A stretch of DNA of 49,091 nt from Aeriscardovia sp. (GTDB lineage: Bacteria; Actinomycetota; Actinomycetes; Actinomycetales; Bifidobacteriaceae): contig JAGBQH010000011.1 in NCBI GenBank assembly GCA_017632945.1, positions 1 to 49,091 on the forward strand, in the 5' to 3' direction. Below, one piece after another: positions 7,886-17,565 of this stretch. Within the stretch, counting starts at the first letter, position 1; every line of letters starts with the position of its first letter. Under the pieces are notes generated by a model, which was not told the DNA's origin, did no database searches, and was given only the letters and a program-made list of their open reading frames with translations. Position numbers and translations under genes: made by a program.

Positions 7886-8427
7886 TACTTTCCAGCCTTT
7901 CCGGCCTTGCGGCGAACGTGCTCGCCGGCGTATCTAATACCCTTGCCCTTGTAAGGCTCAGGGGGGCGGAGCATGCGGATCTGGGCCGCGACTTCTCCAA
8001 CCTGCTGCTTGTTTATGCCGCTCACCGTCAAATGCGTAGCATCGGCCACGGTGAATGTAATGCCCTCTGGCGCCTTGACGGGAATGTCATGAGAGTAACC
8101 CAGTGCAAAGTTAAGATCGGGTCCCTTGGCAGTGACCCTGTAGCCGGTGCCTACTATTTCAAGCTTCTTATCAAATCCGGAGCTGACGCCTTGAACGATG
8201 GAAGCTACCAGAGCCCTAGCCAGGCCGTGGCGGGCAGATGAGCCCTTTGCGCCCGGGTCGGTAGGAATGACTTCGATGGATCCCTCGGACTGTTTAATCT
8301 CAATTCCTTCCGGGATGATGCATTCCTGAACGCCTTTAGGTCCCTTGGCAGTGACCTTGTTTCCCTCAACCGTAATCTCTACGTTCTTAGGGAGGGTGAT
8401 TGGGAGTCTACCTATATGCGATGCCAT
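7885..8427 (-). CDS. rplF: 50S ribosomal protein L6 (uL6)
   Basis: uL6 has two similar RNA-binding domains next to the sarcin-ricin loop and the factor-binding region. Seen: [20 protein letters not shown] at the start, the [21 protein letters not shown] repeat in the middle and the C-terminal signature [22 protein letters not shown]. 180 residues is normal. It lies 9 nt after rpsH. Confidence 0.98.
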   Translation of the reverse strand: MASHIGRLPITLPKNVEITVEGNKVTAKGPKGVQECIIPEGIEIKQSEGSIEVIPTDPGAKGSSARHGLARALVASIVQGVSSGFDKKLEIVGTGYRVTAKGPDLNFALGYSHDIPVKAPEGITFTVADATHLTVSGINKQQVGEVAAQIRMLRPPEPYKGKGIRYAGEHVRRKAGKAGK

Positions 8428-8436
8428 TTTGCCCCC

Positions 8437-8835
8437 TCACCACACGTAGGCGACAACTTCGCCGCCTATTCCCTGCCTGCGGCACTCTCTTTGGGTCATG
8501 AGGCCGGAACTGGTCGAGATTATTGCTATTCCCAGGCCGCCCAAAGGCTTGGGAAGGTTGTCGCTCTTAGCGTACTTCCTAAGTCCAGGCTTGGAAACGC
8601 GCTTGATTCCCCTTATGCTGCTTTCACCCGAGGGGGTGTATTTAAGGCCGAGGACGAGGGTTTTAGAAATTCCCTCTCCTTCCACGGTTATGGAGGCTAT
8701 GTAGCCTTCCTTCTTCAGGATCTCAGCTATGGCTTCCTTGAACTTGGAATAGGGAATCGCCACCTGTTCATGCTTCACGGCGCAGGCGTTGCGAATCCTG
8801 GTCAGCATGTCTGCGATTGGATCTGTCATTGTCAT
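8437..8835 (-). CDS. rpsH: 30S ribosomal protein S8 (uS8)
   Basis: uS8 is a primary binder of 16S helix 21 and, in E. coli, represses the spc operon. The 132 residues show [34 protein letters not shown] and the C-terminal [20 protein letters not shown] signature. It follows rpsZ by 59 nt, a longer gap than most in this operon. I see no clear S8-type binding site there. Confidence 0.98.
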   Translation of the reverse strand: MTMTDPIADMLTRIRNACAVKHEQVAIPYSKFKEAIAEILKKEGYIASITVEGEGISKTLVLGLKYTPSGESSIRGIKRVSKPGLRKYAKSDNLPKPLGGLGIAIISTSSGLMTQRECRRQGIGGEVVAYVW

Positions 8836-8894
8836 AAAATTAAAACTTTCTCGTTGTGGTTTCTATTTTCATAGACCTTCAATGGTTTTCGGAT

Positions 8895-9080
8895 CTACCA
8901 GCTGGATTTCATAACTCCGGGGAGTTGACCCTCGTGAGCCTTGTTTCTAAAGCAGATCCTGCACAGTCCAAACTCGCGGTAGACTGCGTGAGGCCTGCCG
9001 CAAATCTGGCAGCGAGTATAGGCCTGAACGGGAAACTTAGGCTTCCTCTTGGCCTTAGCTATAAGAGATTTTTTCGCCAA
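8895..9080 (-). CDS. rpsZ: 30S ribosomal protein S14 (uS14), zinc-binding short form
   Basis: The short (61-residue) uS14 carries a zinc ribbon made by Cys24, Cys27, Cys40 and Cys43 (RCQICGRP and LCRICFRN), and ends in PGVMKSSW. This C+ form is the housekeeping version in many Gram-positive bacteria. It lies two bases after rplE in the spc operon. A zinc-free paralogue, if any, is outside this window. Confidence 0.97.
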   Translation of the reverse strand: MAKKSLIAKAKRKPKFPVQAYTRCQICGRPHAVYREFGLCRICFRNKAHEGQLPGVMKSSW

Positions 9081-9082
9081 TT

Positions 9083-9658
9083 CTATTCCTCCTTGAAAGG
9101 AAAGCCCAGGCGTCTGAACATAAAGCGGGCCTCTTCGTCGGTTTTGGCGGAAGTGACTATCGCTATGTCCATTCCCCTGCGGTGATCGATATTATCTGGA
9201 TCGATCTCATGGAACATGGACTGTTCCGTGAGGCCAAAGTTGTAATTGCCCCTGCCGTCAAACTGCTTGGGGCTCAGTCCGCGAAAATCGCGGATTCTGG
9301 GGATGGCCAGACTGATGAGGCGGTCCAAAAATTCCCACATCATATCCTTGCGCAAAGTTACAAACGCACCTATGGTCTGACCTTTGCGCAGATGGAACTG
9401 GGCGACGGACTTTCTTGCTTTGGAGATGGCAGGCTTTTGGCCGGTTATAAGGGTAAGGTCAGAAATTGCCCCTTCTATGAGTTTGGAGTCCCTTGCAGCT
9501 TCGCCTAGAGCCATGGTTACGACTACCTTTTCAATGGAAGGTATCTGCATGGGGTTCTCATACTTGAACTCACCCTTCAGAGCCGGGACTACTTCATCTT
9601 TGTACTCTCGGTACAACCTAGGCCGAGCGAACAATTCGGCAGTGTCCACTTCACTCAT
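9083..9658 (-). CDS. rplE: 50S ribosomal protein L5 (uL5)
   Basis: uL5 binds 5S rRNA and contacts P-site tRNA and uS13. The 191 residues have a short N-terminal extension before the core [39 protein letters not shown] and the conserved [20 protein letters not shown] follow. Its start overlaps the rplX stop by four bases. Confidence 0.98.
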   Translation of the reverse strand: MSEVDTAELFARPRLYREYKDEVVPALKGEFKYENPMQIPSIEKVVVTMALGEAARDSKLIEGAISDLTLITGQKPAISKARKSVAQFHLRKGQTIGAFVTLRKDMMWEFLDRLISLAIPRIRDFRGLSPKQFDGRGNYNFGLTEQSMFHEIDPDNIDHRRGMDIAIVTSAKTDEEARFMFRRLGFPFKEE

Positions 9659-9993
9659 ACCTTGATCTCCTTACCTGATTTTTTGCTGATGCGAGTGCGG
9701 GTGATCTTCACCTTTCCGCCCCTCACTTCGCGCTTTATCGACACTCCCACCCTGGTGGGTTTGCCGGTTTCGGGATCGACCAGCATTACGTTGGACCTGT
9801 CGATGCTAGCTTCCATCGACACAATCCCGGCCTCCTGGCCTTCTTCCTGGGCGCGCTTATGCTTCTTGACTACCTGCACGCCTTCTACTACGAGCCTTCC
9901 GTTGGGAAGGACTTTCAGGATTTTGCCCTGCTTGCCGCGATCCTTGCCATAAATGACTTTTACTAGATCCCCGCTCCTGAGCTTGGCTACCAA
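9655..9993 (-). CDS. rplX: 50S ribosomal protein L24 (uL24)
   Basis: uL24 starts 50S assembly through its KOW motif, seen at residues ~6-33 ([20 protein letters not shown]). The conserved [11 protein letters not shown] follows, and the protein is a normal 112 residues. It begins immediately after the rplN stop. Confidence 0.98.
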   Translation of the reverse strand: MVAKLRSGDLVKVIYGKDRGKQGKILKVLPNGRLVVEGVQVVKKHKRAQEEGQEAGIVSMEASIDRSNVMLVDPETGKPTRVGVSIKREVRGGKVKITRTRISKKSGKEIKV

Positions 9994-10362
9994 CTAGATC
10001 ACCTCCGGAGCCAAAGAAACTATCTTCATGAATTTGCGTTCACGCAACTCGCGGCCCACAGGCCCGAAAATACGCGTTCCCTTGGGCTCACTGCCATTGC
10101 CCAAAATCACCGCGGCATTTTCGTCGAAGCGGATATAAGATCCGTCGCGGCGGCGCGTTTCCTTATCGCATCTGACTACGACGGCCTTTACCACATCGCC
10201 CTTCTTCACGGCTCCGCCCGGTATGGCGTCTTTTACAGTAGCTACTATCACGTCGCCCAGGCCCGCATAGCGGCGCTTTGAACCTCCGAGAACTCGGATG
10301 GTCAAAATCTCCTTGGCACCCGTGTTGTCAGCCACACGCAGACGTGACTCTTGTTGAATCAT
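9994..10362 (-). CDS. rplN: 50S ribosomal protein L14 (uL14)
   Basis: uL14 forms part of the inter-subunit bridge and is the docking site for silencing factor RsfS. The 122 residues read [33 protein letters not shown] and the C-terminal [20 protein letters not shown]. It is preceded by a GGAGA site 22 nt after rpsQ. Confidence 0.98.
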   Translation of the reverse strand: MIQQESRLRVADNTGAKEILTIRVLGGSKRRYAGLGDVIVATVKDAIPGGAVKKGDVVKAVVVRCDKETRRRDGSYIRFDENAAVILGNGSEPKGTRIFGPVGRELRERKFMKIVSLAPEVI

Positions 10363-10384
10363 TAATTCTCCTTTAGTTGAAACA

Positions 10385-10657
10385 CTACTTGGTGCGTTCC
10401 ACTATTTTGACCAAACGCCATCTTTTGGTTTTGGACAGGGGGCGAGTCTCCATGATCACCACAAGATCCCCCTTGCGGGCCTCGTTTTCGGGATTATGAG
10501 CCTTAACCTTGCTGGTAGAGCGTACAACCTTCCCGTAGAGGGGGTGGGCGCTCTTATGCTCGAGGGCCACAGTAATGGTCTTGTCCATGGAGTCGGAAAC
10601 TACGTACCCCCTGCGGACCTTGCGCCCGTTACGCTCTTTGCTTTCCACTTTGCTCAT
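10385..10657 (-). CDS. rpsQ: 30S ribosomal protein S17 (uS17)
   Basis: uS17 is a primary 16S binder in the 5' domain. The 90 residues show the OB-fold [19 protein letters not shown], the conserved [21 protein letters not shown] and the C-terminal [17 protein letters not shown]. Its ATG overlaps the rpmC stop by four bases. Confidence 0.98.
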   Translation of the reverse strand: MSKVESKERNGRKVRRGYVVSDSMDKTITVALEHKSAHPLYGKVVRSTSKVKAHNPENEARKGDLVVIMETRPLSKTKRWRLVKIVERTK

Positions 10658-10962
10658 GCTTTCTCCGCATCCTTGGCGTCCTTAGGCGCCTCAGAAGTTG
10701 CCTTCTTCTTCTTGCCCTTGTCCGTTTCCTTGGGAGCGGGCTCTTCTATAATTCCCAACTCCCTCTCTCTCAAGAGGGTGTTCATGCGGGCGATGCCTTT
10801 GTGCAGCTTTTTTACCCTGGAGGGGTTAGAAAGGCTTCCGGTAACGCTCTGGAATCTCAGATTGAAGAGTTCTTCCTTGGCTTTCTTAATGCCATCTTCA
10901 AGTTCCTTGCTGGGCTTTGCCTGCAGGGAAGAGATGGAAAATTCCTGAGTTTTCGCAGCCAT
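10654..10962 (-). CDS. rpmC: 50S ribosomal protein L29 (uL29) with C-terminal extension
   Basis: uL29 lies at the exit-tunnel rim beside uL23, where trigger factor and SRP dock. The core helices are [22 protein letters not shown] and [20 protein letters not shown]. After residue ~75 a Lys/Glu/Ala-rich tail of about 25 residues brings the length to 102, against a more usual 60-80. It overlaps rplP by one base and rpsQ by four. Confidence 0.97.
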   Translation of the reverse strand: MAAKTQEFSISSLQAKPSKELEDGIKKAKEELFNLRFQSVTGSLSNPSRVKKLHKGIARMNTLLRERELGIIEEPAPKETDKGKKKKATSEAPKDAKDAEKA

Positions 10963-11378
10963 TAAGCTTCTCCCTCACGACTGACTATACGGCACTTCAT
11001 AGGTAGTTTATCAATAGCCCGCCTCAGGGACTCCCTGGCTGCCGCCTCAGGGACTCCCCCTATCTCGAAGAGAATCCTGCCCGGCTTGATATTGGCAATC
11101 CAAAACTCCGGGCTTCCCTTTCCTGAGCCCATTCGGGACTCTGCTGGGTGCTTGGTAAGGGGTCGATCCGGGAAGACGTCGATCCAAACCCTGCCGCCAC
11201 GCTTGATGTAGCGGTTAATTGCAATACGGGCCGCCTCGATCTGACGGTTAGTCATGTAAGCCGGGGCCATTGCCTTTATGCCAAATTCTCCGAAGGTAAG
11301 CTCGTTGCCGCCCTTCGACATGCCGCTCCTGCCGGGGCGGTGCTGCTTGCGGTACTTTACTCTCTTAGGAATCAGCAC
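10962..11378 (-). CDS. rplP: 50S ribosomal protein L16 (uL16)
   Basis: uL16 helps position A-site tRNA and finish 50S assembly. The 138 residues show [15 protein letters not shown], the [18 protein letters not shown] helix, [20 protein letters not shown] and [10 protein letters not shown]. It lies four bases after rpsC. Confidence 0.98.
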   Translation of the reverse strand: MLIPKRVKYRKQHRPGRSGMSKGGNELTFGEFGIKAMAPAYMTNRQIEAARIAINRYIKRGGRVWIDVFPDRPLTKHPAESRMGSGKGSPEFWIANIKPGRILFEIGGVPEAAARESLRRAIDKLPMKCRIVSREGEA

Positions 11379-11382
11379 GTTC

Positions 11383-12201
11383 CTACTCCTTTACTTCCTC
11401 TGCCCCGGTAGGGGTGGGCTCCTGGGCTATGAGTTCGTCAGCGGGAATCTTGGGAGCCTGGGCTGCAGGATCTGAGGTCCTGGGTCGGCGAGGCGGCCTT
11501 CTTCCGTCGCGCTTCACCCTTCCACTCCTAGCGGATTGAAGCTGCTTTGCATCAAACTGAGCTTCGGTCATGTCGCCCTTGTAAATCCATACTTTGACGC
11601 CGATCTGACCGTAGGTGGTGCGAGCCTCAAAGAAGCCGTAATCTATGAGCGCCCTAAGGGTTTGAAGAGGCACCCTGCCTTCCCTGTAGAACTCGGAGCG
11701 GCTCATGTCGGCCCCTCCCAGACGCCCTGAAAGCTTGATTCGGATGCCATCTGCTCCCGCAGCCACGGCATCTCTTTGCGCCTTTCTCATAGCGCGGCGG
11801 AACATTACCCTGTTTACGAGCTGTTCGGCTATGGACTGGGCCACCAGCTGTGCGTCAATGGCAGGATTTTTGGCTTCAAATATATTGAGCTGTATCTGCT
11901 TTCCTGTCAGCTTTTCCAGTTCAGCCCTTATCTGATCTGCTACTGTTCCCTTACGGCCAATCACAAGGCCCGGACGGGCAGTGTAGATGTCGACCCTGAC
12001 TCTTTCTTTGGTGTGTTCGATGATTATCTTAGACACCCCGGCCCTCTGCAGACGCTCGGAAGCGATGCGACGGATCTTGTCGTCTTCGCCTACAAAGTCC
12101 CTGTACCTTTCACCCTTGACGTGGGAAGCGGAGAACCAGTGGCTCCTATAATATTCCGTTATTCCGAGGCGAAAGCCGAGCGGATTAATCTTTTGACCCA
12201 T
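11383..12201 (-). CDS. rpsC: 30S ribosomal protein S3 (uS3)
   Basis: uS3 is part of the mRNA entry helicase on the 30S head. The protein starts [20 protein letters not shown], has a KH domain around [18 protein letters not shown], and the C-terminal domain [20 protein letters not shown] with [13 protein letters not shown] basic then Pro/Glu-rich tail of about 50 residues brings it to 272 residues. Its ATG overlaps the rplV stop by one base. Confidence 0.98.
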   Translation of the reverse strand: MGQKINPLGFRLGITEYYRSHWFSASHVKGERYRDFVGEDDKIRRIASERLQRAGVSKIIIEHTKERVRVDIYTARPGLVIGRKGTVADQIRAELEKLTGKQIQLNIFEAKNPAIDAQLVAQSIAEQLVNRVMFRRAMRKAQRDAVAAGADGIRIKLSGRLGGADMSRSEFYREGRVPLQTLRALIDYGFFEARTTYGQIGVKVWIYKGDMTEAQFDAKQLQSARSGRVKRDGRRPPRRPRTSDPAAQAPKIPADELIAQEPTPTGAEEVKE

Positions 12202-12569
12202 TAACGAACCCCTTCTTCCGAAGAAACCACTACGGTGATCTGGCAGGTACGCTTTAGGATCGCACCAGCCCTGCCCTGGGCGCGGGCGCGGAAGCGCTTC
12301 ATGGTCGCTCCTTCGTCCACCATAATTGTTTTCACAACTAAATTATTCTCGTGGAAAGTCTGGTTAGACTTCTCGGCGAGAAAATGAGCGTTGGCAATGG
12401 CTGATTCCACTACCTTGCGCACGGGCTTGGCTGCAGTCTGAGGCGCAAACTGCAAGACTACTTTTGCGTCCTGCACGTTCTTGCCGCGGATAAGATCTAC
12501 CATTCTGCGGGCTTTGCGGGGGGTGACGCGCACGCGCCTTGCAATCGCTCTAGCTTCTAAATTACCCAT
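12201..12569 (-). CDS. rplV: 50S ribosomal protein L22 (uL22)
   Basis: uL22 lines the exit tunnel constriction with uL4. The 122 residues show [20 protein letters not shown], then [11 protein letters not shown] and the beta-hairpin region [19 protein letters not shown] that reaches into the tunnel. It lies two bases after rpsS. Confidence 0.98.
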   Translation of the reverse strand: MGNLEARAIARRVRVTPRKARRMVDLIRGKNVQDAKVVLQFAPQTAAKPVRKVVESAIANAHFLAEKSNQTFHENNLVVKTIMVDEGATMKRFRARAQGRAGAILKRTCQITVVVSSEEGVR

Positions 12570-12571
12570 AT

Positions 12572-12853
12572 TTAACGCCGTGCTTTCTTATCGTCTTTTA
12601 CGTGACCGTGGAAAGTGCGGGTCGGAGCAAATTCGCCGAGCTTGTGACCCACCATGGCCTCAGTTACGTATACAGGCACATGGCGCCTGCCGTCGTGTAC
12701 CGCAAAAGTTAAACCTATAAAATCGGGGGTAATCATAGAACGGCGCGACCAAGTCTTAATAACAGTCTTGTTTCCATTGGCGAGCTGCTCGTCTACTTTC
12801 TTTTGTAGGCAAGCATCTACAAAAGGTCCCTTTTTAATGCTTCTACTGCTCAT
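12572..12853 (-). CDS. rpsS: 30S ribosomal protein S19 (uS19)
   Basis: uS19 is in the 30S head and pairs with uS13. The 93 residues show [41 protein letters not shown] and [19 protein letters not shown]. It lies nine bases after rplB. Confidence 0.98.
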   Translation of the reverse strand: MSSRSIKKGPFVDACLQKKVDEQLANGNKTVIKTWSRRSMITPDFIGLTFAVHDGRRHVPVYVTEAMVGHKLGEFAPTRTFHGHVKDDKKARR

Positions 12854-12862
12854 TCGATTTCC

Positions 12863-13693
12863 CTACTTGCGATTCTTACCAGACGGACGGCGGCGCACGA
12901 TGAGCCTGCTGGAAGCCTTCTTTGGCCTTCTGGTGCGCACCTCTCCCTTGCCCCACGGGCTGCGCGGATTCTTTCCGCCGCGCGTACGACCGCCATGGGG
13001 GTGATCTACGGCGTTCATAGATTCGCCACGCACGATTGGCCTGTGGCCCATCCAGCGGGCGCGTCCTGCCTTTCCGAGCTCAATGTTGGAGTGCTCGGAA
13101 TTTCCAACTTCTCCAATGGTGGCCCTGCAGGCAGCCAGAACGTTCCTAACTTCTCCGCTAGGCATTCTGAGCTGGGCGTATTTGCCATCCTTGGCCACCA
13201 GCTGCACTGAGGCTCCAGCGGATCTGGCGATCTTTGCTCCTCCGAGAGGTCGAAGCTCTATGGAGTGGATTATGGTACCGGTGGGAATGTTGGCAAGGGG
13301 CAGGTTGTTTCCGGGCTTGATGTCAGCCTTGGGTCCCGTCTCAATGAGGTCTCCCACCTTTATGCCCTTGGGAGCAAGGATGTAGCGCTTGTCTCCATCG
13401 GCAAATACGACAAGGGCGATGCGGGCGCAGCGGTTAGGGTCATACTCTATCTCCCTGACGTGTCCCGGAACGCCGTCCTTATCCCACCTGCGGAAGTCTA
13501 TGATCCTGTACTGCCTTTTTACCCTTCCGCCGCGGTGGCGGGAAGTGATGCGACCGTAGTTGTTCCTTCCGCCCGTAGAGTGAAGGGGGCGAACAAGAGA
13601 GGGTTCAGGCGTGCGGCGGGTAAGATCTGAAAAATCTTCTACCGAAGCATTGCGCCTTCCCGCGCTTGTCGCTTTATAAATGCGGATAGCCAT
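12863..13693 (-). CDS. rplB: 50S ribosomal protein L2 (uL2)
   Basis: uL2 supports subunit association and the peptidyl transferase centre. The 276 residues show [32 protein letters not shown], and the C-terminal [20 protein letters not shown] that carries the functionally important conserved His. It is normal length and lies 27 nt after rplW. Confidence 0.98.
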   Translation of the reverse strand: MAIRIYKATSAGRRNASVEDFSDLTRRTPEPSLVRPLHSTGGRNNYGRITSRHRGGRVKRQYRIIDFRRWDKDGVPGHVREIEYDPNRCARIALVVFADGDKRYILAPKGIKVGDLIETGPKADIKPGNNLPLANIPTGTIIHSIELRPLGGAKIARSAGASVQLVAKDGKYAQLRMPSGEVRNVLAACRATIGEVGNSEHSNIELGKAGRARWMGHRPIVRGESMNAVDHPHGGRTRGGKNPRSPWGKGEVRTRRPKKASSRLIVRRRPSGKNRK

Positions 13694-13720
13694 AATTTAT
13701 CAATCCTTTTTCTCGGCTAC

Positions 13721-14017
13721 CTAGTTACCGTTAGTAAATATATCAAGTTGCTGATCGGGAGCGAGGGTGACGATGGCCCTCTTCTCGCTGGTCCTCTTGC
13801 CAAAGGTCCTGTTAGGCAGGCGCCTAACTTTGCCCATGCGGTGAAGGGTATTTACCGATACCACCTTCACATCGAACAGCTTCTCTATGGCCTGCTTTAC
13901 TTCGACCCTGTTTACATGCTCAGGGATCACGAAAGTGTACTGCCTGCGATCAGAGTTGGCATAGCTCTTCTCGCTGATCACGGGCCTGATTATCACGTCC
14001 TGAAACAGTTTCTCCAC
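13721..14017 (-). CDS. rplW: 50S ribosomal protein L23 (uL23)
   Basis: uL23 is the main docking site for trigger factor at the tunnel exit. The longest frame starts at 14053, inside rplD. The GTG at 14017 is preferred because it follows GAAGGAGAG, lies two bases after the rplD stop and gives the normal start VEKLFQDVIIRPVISEKS. The 98-residue protein contains VNRVEVKQAIEKLFDVKVV and the basic loop MGKVRRLPNRTFGKR. Confidence 0.95.
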   Translation of the reverse strand: MEKLFQDVIIRPVISEKSYANSDRRQYTFVIPEHVNRVEVKQAIEKLFDVKVVSVNTLHRMGKVRRLPNRTFGKRTSEKRAIVTLAPDQQLDIFTNGN

Positions 14018-14019
14018 AG

Positions 14020-14688
14020 CTATCTCTCCTTCGCCGTGCATGCGGCGTTGCACTTTTCAATAAACTGATCTATGGCCTCTTTGGAGAAGATGAGGTTCTT
14101 GGCGACGATGACGTCGTAAGTGTTTATCTGGTCTACAAAGATCGGGTTTATGTAATCCAAATTGCGGGCGGAAAGCCATTCGTTAATCTGATCGGAGGTC
14201 AAGACAAGAGTGGAGAAAGAGCCGCCGGCAATCGGGGAAAGGATCTGTGCAGCCTTCTTTGTAGAGGGCTTTTCAAATTTTAAAGATCCCAAAACGCTGA
14301 TGCATCCGCCAGAAGCCCTATCGGAAAGGACGTACTTAAGGGCGAGAGCCTTCATCTTCTTGGGAGTCCTTTGCGAATAGTCGCGGGGAACGGGGCCAAA
14401 AGCAATTCCGCCACCCTTCCACTGAGGAGCTCTAATGGATCCTTGACGGGCGCGTCCCGTGCCCTTCTGCCTCCACGGCTTCTTTCCGCCTCCAGACACC
14501 TCGCCACGAGATTTGGCAGAGTGGGTGCCCTGCCTAAGAGCTGCAAGGTGAGCCACTACGACCTGGTGGATGAGAGGAATGTGGTCGACTACCGTTTGCG
14601 AATCATAACCAAATACGCACTCCGGGAGGCTGACGGTGCCTTCCTTTTCCCCTTCGGCGTTGGTGACTTGCACTGAAAGATCTGCCAT
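14020..14688 (-). CDS. rplD: 50S ribosomal protein L4 (uL4)
   Basis: uL4 lines the exit tunnel and in E. coli represses the S10 operon by binding its leader. The 222 residues show the tunnel loop GTHSAKSRGEVSGGGKKPW followed by RQKGTGRARQGSIRAPQW, and FGPVPRDYSQRTPKKMKAL. It follows rplC by five bases. Confidence 0.98.
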   Translation of the reverse strand: MADLSVQVTNAEGEKEGTVSLPECVFGYDSQTVVDHIPLIHQVVVAHLAALRQGTHSAKSRGEVSGGGKKPWRQKGTGRARQGSIRAPQWKGGGIAFGPVPRDYSQRTPKKMKALALKYVLSDRASGGCISVLGSLKFEKPSTKKAAQILSPIAGGSFSTLVLTSDQINEWLSARNLDYINPIFVDQINTYDVIVAKNLIFSKEAIDQFIEKCNAACTAKER

Positions 14689-14693
14689 TATTC

Positions 14694-15332
14694 CTATGCT
14701 CCCTTCACAGCGCTGCGAATGAGCACTAAAGATCCCCTGGAGCCCGGAAGAGCCCCCTTAATCGCTATATAGCCTTCCTCGGCATGAACTTCCACAACCT
14801 TTAGGTTTTGGATAGTTTGCCTGTCAGAGCCCATGCGTCCTGCCATCCTCTTGCCACGGAAGACGCGGCTGGGAGTGGCGCATGCGCCTACAGATCCCGG
14901 CCTTCTTTCGTTCTTGTGCGAACCGTGGGTCCTCCTGTAGGAGCGAAATCCCCAGCGCTTTATGGTGCCGGCAAAGCCCTTGCCCTTGGTGGTGCCGATG
15001 ACATCTACCACAGCTCCCTGCTCGAAAGTATCGGGGGAGATCTCCTGGCCCAGTTGGTACTGAGCGGCTTCGGGAGTCTTATACTCCACAAGATGGCGCC
15101 TGGGGGTAACTCCTGCCCTCTCAAAGTGGCCGGCCAGAGGCTTGGTCACCTTTCCAGGCTTAATGCTTCCATAACCTATCTGAATGGCGTCGTAGCCGTT
15201 TTTATCTGTGGTTTTGACGTCGGTGACTACATTCGTAGAGACATCCACGAGGGTTACGGGAATGACGCGGCCCTGCTCGTCCCACACTTGGCTCATTCCC
15301 AACTTTGTTCCTAATAAAGCTTTTCTCTGCAT
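14694..15332 (-). CDS. rplC: 50S ribosomal protein L3 (uL3)
   Basis: uL3 reaches the peptidyl transferase centre. The 212 residues start MQRKALLGTKLGMSQVWDE. They contain GTTKGKGFAGTIKRWGF and GSVGACATPSRVFRGKRMAG, the finger loop in the actinobacterial form that lacks the methylated Gln of E. coli. It follows rpsJ by ten bases. Confidence 0.98.
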   Translation of the reverse strand: MQRKALLGTKLGMSQVWDEQGRVIPVTLVDVSTNVVTDVKTTDKNGYDAIQIGYGSIKPGKVTKPLAGHFERAGVTPRRHLVEYKTPEAAQYQLGQEISPDTFEQGAVVDVIGTTKGKGFAGTIKRWGFRSYRRTHGSHKNERRPGSVGACATPSRVFRGKRMAGRMGSDRQTIQNLKVVEVHAEEGYIAIKGALPGSRGSLVLIRSAVKGA

Positions 15333-15342
15333 GCTCCGACCT

Positions 15343-15651
15343 TTACAGCTTGATCTCTATATTGACATCCGTGGGTAGATCTATGCGCATCAACGAATCT
15401 ATTGCTTTAGGAGTGGGATCTATAACGTCGATCAGGCGCTTGTGCGAACGCCTCTCAAATTCCTCGCGAGAGTCCTTGTATTTGTGCGGAGAACGGATGA
15501 CGCAGTAGCTGTTTCTTTCAGTGGGAAGCGGGATCGGCCCTATAGCCTTCACGCCTACGCTTGTTACAGTTTCAACGATCTTCTTCGCAGACTGGTCAAT
15601 AACTTCGTGATCATAGGACTTGAGCCGAATGCGGATTTTTTGTCCCGCCAT
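15343..15651 (-). CDS. rpsJ: 30S ribosomal protein S10 (uS10)
   Basis: uS10 is a 30S head protein and also the NusE partner of NusB/NusG in antitermination. The 102 residues show [40 protein letters not shown] and the C-terminal [15 protein letters not shown]. First gene of the S10 operon, behind a GGAAGG site and a roughly 140-nt leader with its own promoter. Confidence 0.98.
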   Translation of the reverse strand: MAGQKIRIRLKSYDHEVIDQSAKKIVETVTSVGVKAIGPIPLPTERNSYCVIRSPHKYKDSREEFERRSHKRLIDVIDPTPKAIDSLMRIDLPTDVNIEIKL

Positions 15652-15684
15652 TGCTGTACGCCCTTCCTTTAGTAGTACTTCTTA

Positions 15685-15707
15685 ACCCGCGACAGCAAGA
15701 TGCGGGT
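15685..15707 (-). promoter_or_regulatory. Hairpin in the S10 operon leader
   Basis: On the minus strand ACCCGC (15707-15702) pairs with GCGGGT (15690-15685) around an 11-base loop, about 35 nt before the rpsJ ATG. It could be part of an L4-responsive leader as in other bacteria, but I cannot match it to a known family. Confidence 0.4.
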
Positions 15708-15796
15708 CCTATTGCCATACAAAACCTACTATGCCTTGGAAAAGGCGCGCCCGCTTTTCAAATTGTAAATTTAAACCGTCACAGGTTGACAAGTAA

Positions 15797-15825
15797 ATCT
15801 TAGTATCCAAGCCTTATTGTTGCAA
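15797..15825 (-). promoter_or_regulatory. Promoter of the S10 operon
   Basis: On the minus strand TTGCAA (15825-15820) and TAAGAT (15802-15797) are separated by exactly 17 nt. They lie downstream of the rpsI terminator and about 145 nt before rpsJ. The predicted start near 15790 gives a leader of about 140 nt. Confidence 0.6.
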
Positions 15826-15843
15826 ATACGAAGGCTGAAAATG

Positions 15844-15864
15844 AAAAAGCCCCCGCTCGGGGGC
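15844..15864 (-). terminator. Rho-independent terminator of rplM-rpsI
   Basis: A six-base GC stem, GCCCCC (15864-15859 on the minus strand) with GGGGGC (15854-15849), has a GAGC loop and is followed by five T. It lies nine bases after the rpsI stop and separates the rplM-rpsI operon from the S10 promoter. Confidence 0.88.
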
Positions 15865-15872
15865 AAAAATCT

Positions 15873-16340
15873 TTAACGCTTGGAATACTGAGGAGCCTTG
15901 CGCGCCTTGTGGAGCCCAGGCTTCTTTCTTTCAACTACCCTGGCGTCCCTCGTCAAAAAGCCGTGCTTCTTAAGGATCTCCCTGTTGTGCTCGCGGTCGA
16001 TTTCATTGAGGGCCCTGGAAATTCCGAGACGCACTGCGCCTGCCTGCCCGGAAATGCCGCCCCCCTCGACGCGGACAAATACATCAAACTTACCCTCGAG
16101 GTGAAGAAGGGTGAAGGGGGACTGCACTTCCCTTCTAGAAAGGGCCTGGGTGAAGTAATTTTCCAGGCTTCTTTCGTTTACCGTCCACTTTCCACTGCCG
16201 GGCTTGAGCCAGACCCTGGCTACAGCATTTTTCCTTTTGCCCGTTCCATACCCCGGGGCTATGAGGCTCTGCCCGGCGCCAGCCTGGGTCTCGGTCTCAG
16301 AGCTGTAGGTCGCAGCCTCTTGCAACTGATTTTCTGCCAT
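15873..16340 (-). CDS. rpsI: 30S ribosomal protein S9 (uS9)
   Basis: uS9 extends its basic tail to P-site tRNA. The core begins near residue 32 ([20 protein letters not shown]) after a low-complexity N-terminal extension. [14 protein letters not shown] and the conserved C-terminus [14 protein letters not shown] are present. 155 residues; it follows rplM by 16 nt, the usual rplM-rpsI pair. Confidence 0.98.
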   Translation of the reverse strand: MAENQLQEAATYSSETETQAGAGQSLIAPGYGTGKRKNAVARVWLKPGSGKWTVNERSLENYFTQALSRREVQSPFTLLHLEGKFDVFVRVEGGGISGQAGAVRLGISRALNEIDREHNREILKKHGFLTRDARVVERKKPGLHKARKAPQYSKR

Positions 16341-16356
16341 CGTAACTTCCCTTTTC

Positions 16357-16809
16357 CTACTTCTGCTTGCCCTGGGTCATTTGAATGATTGTGAACTTCT
16401 TAGGCTTTTGAGCGGCATAGGGGTTTTCCCCGCCAGCTACCACGTGCAGCCTCTTTATCTGCTGCCTAGAGAGCTTGTTTTTGGGAAGCATGCCCCATAC
16501 GGCTTGACGGACAAGCCTGTCGGGATTGCCCTTTTTTAAAGAGCCCAGGGTGTCGGCCCTAAGGCCGCCCGGGTAGCCAGAGTGCCTGTAAGCAATCTCA
16601 CTTTCCTTCTTGCCCGTGAGAACTACCTTGTCGGCATTGAGGATCACTACATAATCGCCCGCATCCGCATTAGGGGCGAATGTCCTCTTGTTTTTTCCCC
16701 TCAAAAGCGTGGACGCTGTGACAGCCAGCCTGCCCAGCACCACTTTCTGGGCGTCTATTACATACCAGTCATGAGTTAAGTCGGCCGGTTTGGGTGTAAA
16801 AGTCTTCAC
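16357..16809 (-). CDS. rplM: 50S ribosomal protein L13 (uL13)
   Basis: uL13 is an early 50S assembly protein. The 150 residues show [37 protein letters not shown] and the [20 protein letters not shown] signature. The start is GTG at 16809 behind a weak AAAGG site. It lies 119 nt after the LRV gene, and no clear promoter is visible in that gap. Confidence 0.97.
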   Translation of the reverse strand: MKTFTPKPADLTHDWYVIDAQKVVLGRLAVTASTLLRGKNKRTFAPNADAGDYVVILNADKVVLTGKKESEIAYRHSGYPGGLRADTLGSLKKGNPDRLVRQAVWGMLPKNKLSRQQIKRLHVVAGGENPYAAQKPKKFTIIQMTQGKQK

Positions 16810-16928
16810 AACTAACCTTTTCTTTATTGTGTTTCTGCCGTTGTTTGCGCATTGCGATTCAATTCCCCGAAGTCCGCTCTGGCGAGTGGGAAGCGTCCAG
16901 CTAAACCGAAGGGAAACACAACAATTCC

Positions 16929-17543
16929 TTATTGTACATTATCCGAAGAAACTCTTTTTTCAGCTGCTTTCCTCACCTCTGGGCTGTTGTCTCCCATAAG
17001 TGAGTGCAGGGCATCTTGGGGGCAGCTGGGATTGCGGGCAGCGCTGGATCTGACCATGGAAGAGAGGACAAACTCTTTCGTGCCTTCTGCGCTTCCTTTC
17101 CCAATTTCAGAAAGAAAGCGCAGAAGCTGGGGGGATGAAAGGGGATTTTGCGCTGCATCCAGTTTGGCTTTCCATGAACAGTTTGGGTTTTTTATCGCCT
17201 CTTCTCTCACTTTTTCGTCTTCATCTTTTGCAAGTTTTGAAAGGAGCCAATTTTTTGAAGACTTATTTGCGGCTACGGCTTTTCTAACTTCGCGATCTTC
17301 ATCAGTGCTGAGGCGCACTAAGATATTGGGAAAAGAAGATGCGGAGGCCAGGTAAATTCTGTCTACTTTTGGAGTCAACTTATTTGCGGCTACGGCCTCC
17401 AAAAGGGCCGATCTTATGGCAAATTCTTCTTCTCCCACTTCCTCCTTCTTCAACTCTTCTCTTGCAATCCTTGAAAGTTCCTCCGAATCTGTAGAGTGCC
17501 TTAGGCGCTCATACTCATCAGTTAGGGTTTTGTCTTCTTCCAT
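16929..17543 (-). CDS. Variant leucine-rich repeat (LRV) protein
   Basis: A 204-residue all-helical repeat protein. The clearest units are DREVRKAVAANKSSKNWLLS, DEKVREEAIKNPNCSWKAKL and SPEVRKAAEKR. These match the LRV/HEAT-like pattern (D-x-x-V-R-x-A-V-A-x-N-x, then a second helix), with about six to seven units filling most of the chain. No signal peptide, membrane segment or Cys4 iron-sulphur cluster is visible. The ATG at 17543 has GGAG five bases upstream. It is probably a cytoplasmic protein-binding scaffold; the partner is unknown. It lies alone, head-to-tail with rplM and divergent from the tRNA-Asp promoter. Confidence 0.8.
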   Translation of the reverse strand: MEEDKTLTDEYERLRHSTDSEELSRIAREELKKEEVGEEEFAIRSALLEAVAANKLTPKVDRIYLASASSFPNILVRLSTDEDREVRKAVAANKSSKNWLLSKLAKDEDEKVREEAIKNPNCSWKAKLDAAQNPLSSPQLLRFLSEIGKGSAEGTKEFVLSSMVRSSAARNPSCPQDALHSLMGDNSPEVRKAAEKRVSSDNVQ

Positions 17544-17565
17544 TTGAACTCCGCAAAATAATTAT

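Noticed and set aside
7677..8000. Frame overlapping rplR/rplF in a second register
   Set aside because: Out of frame with two clear ribosomal genes; no ribosome binding site.
14017..14053. Longer rplW start inside rplD
   Set aside because: The GTG at 14017 has the ribosome binding site and matches the family's N-terminus.
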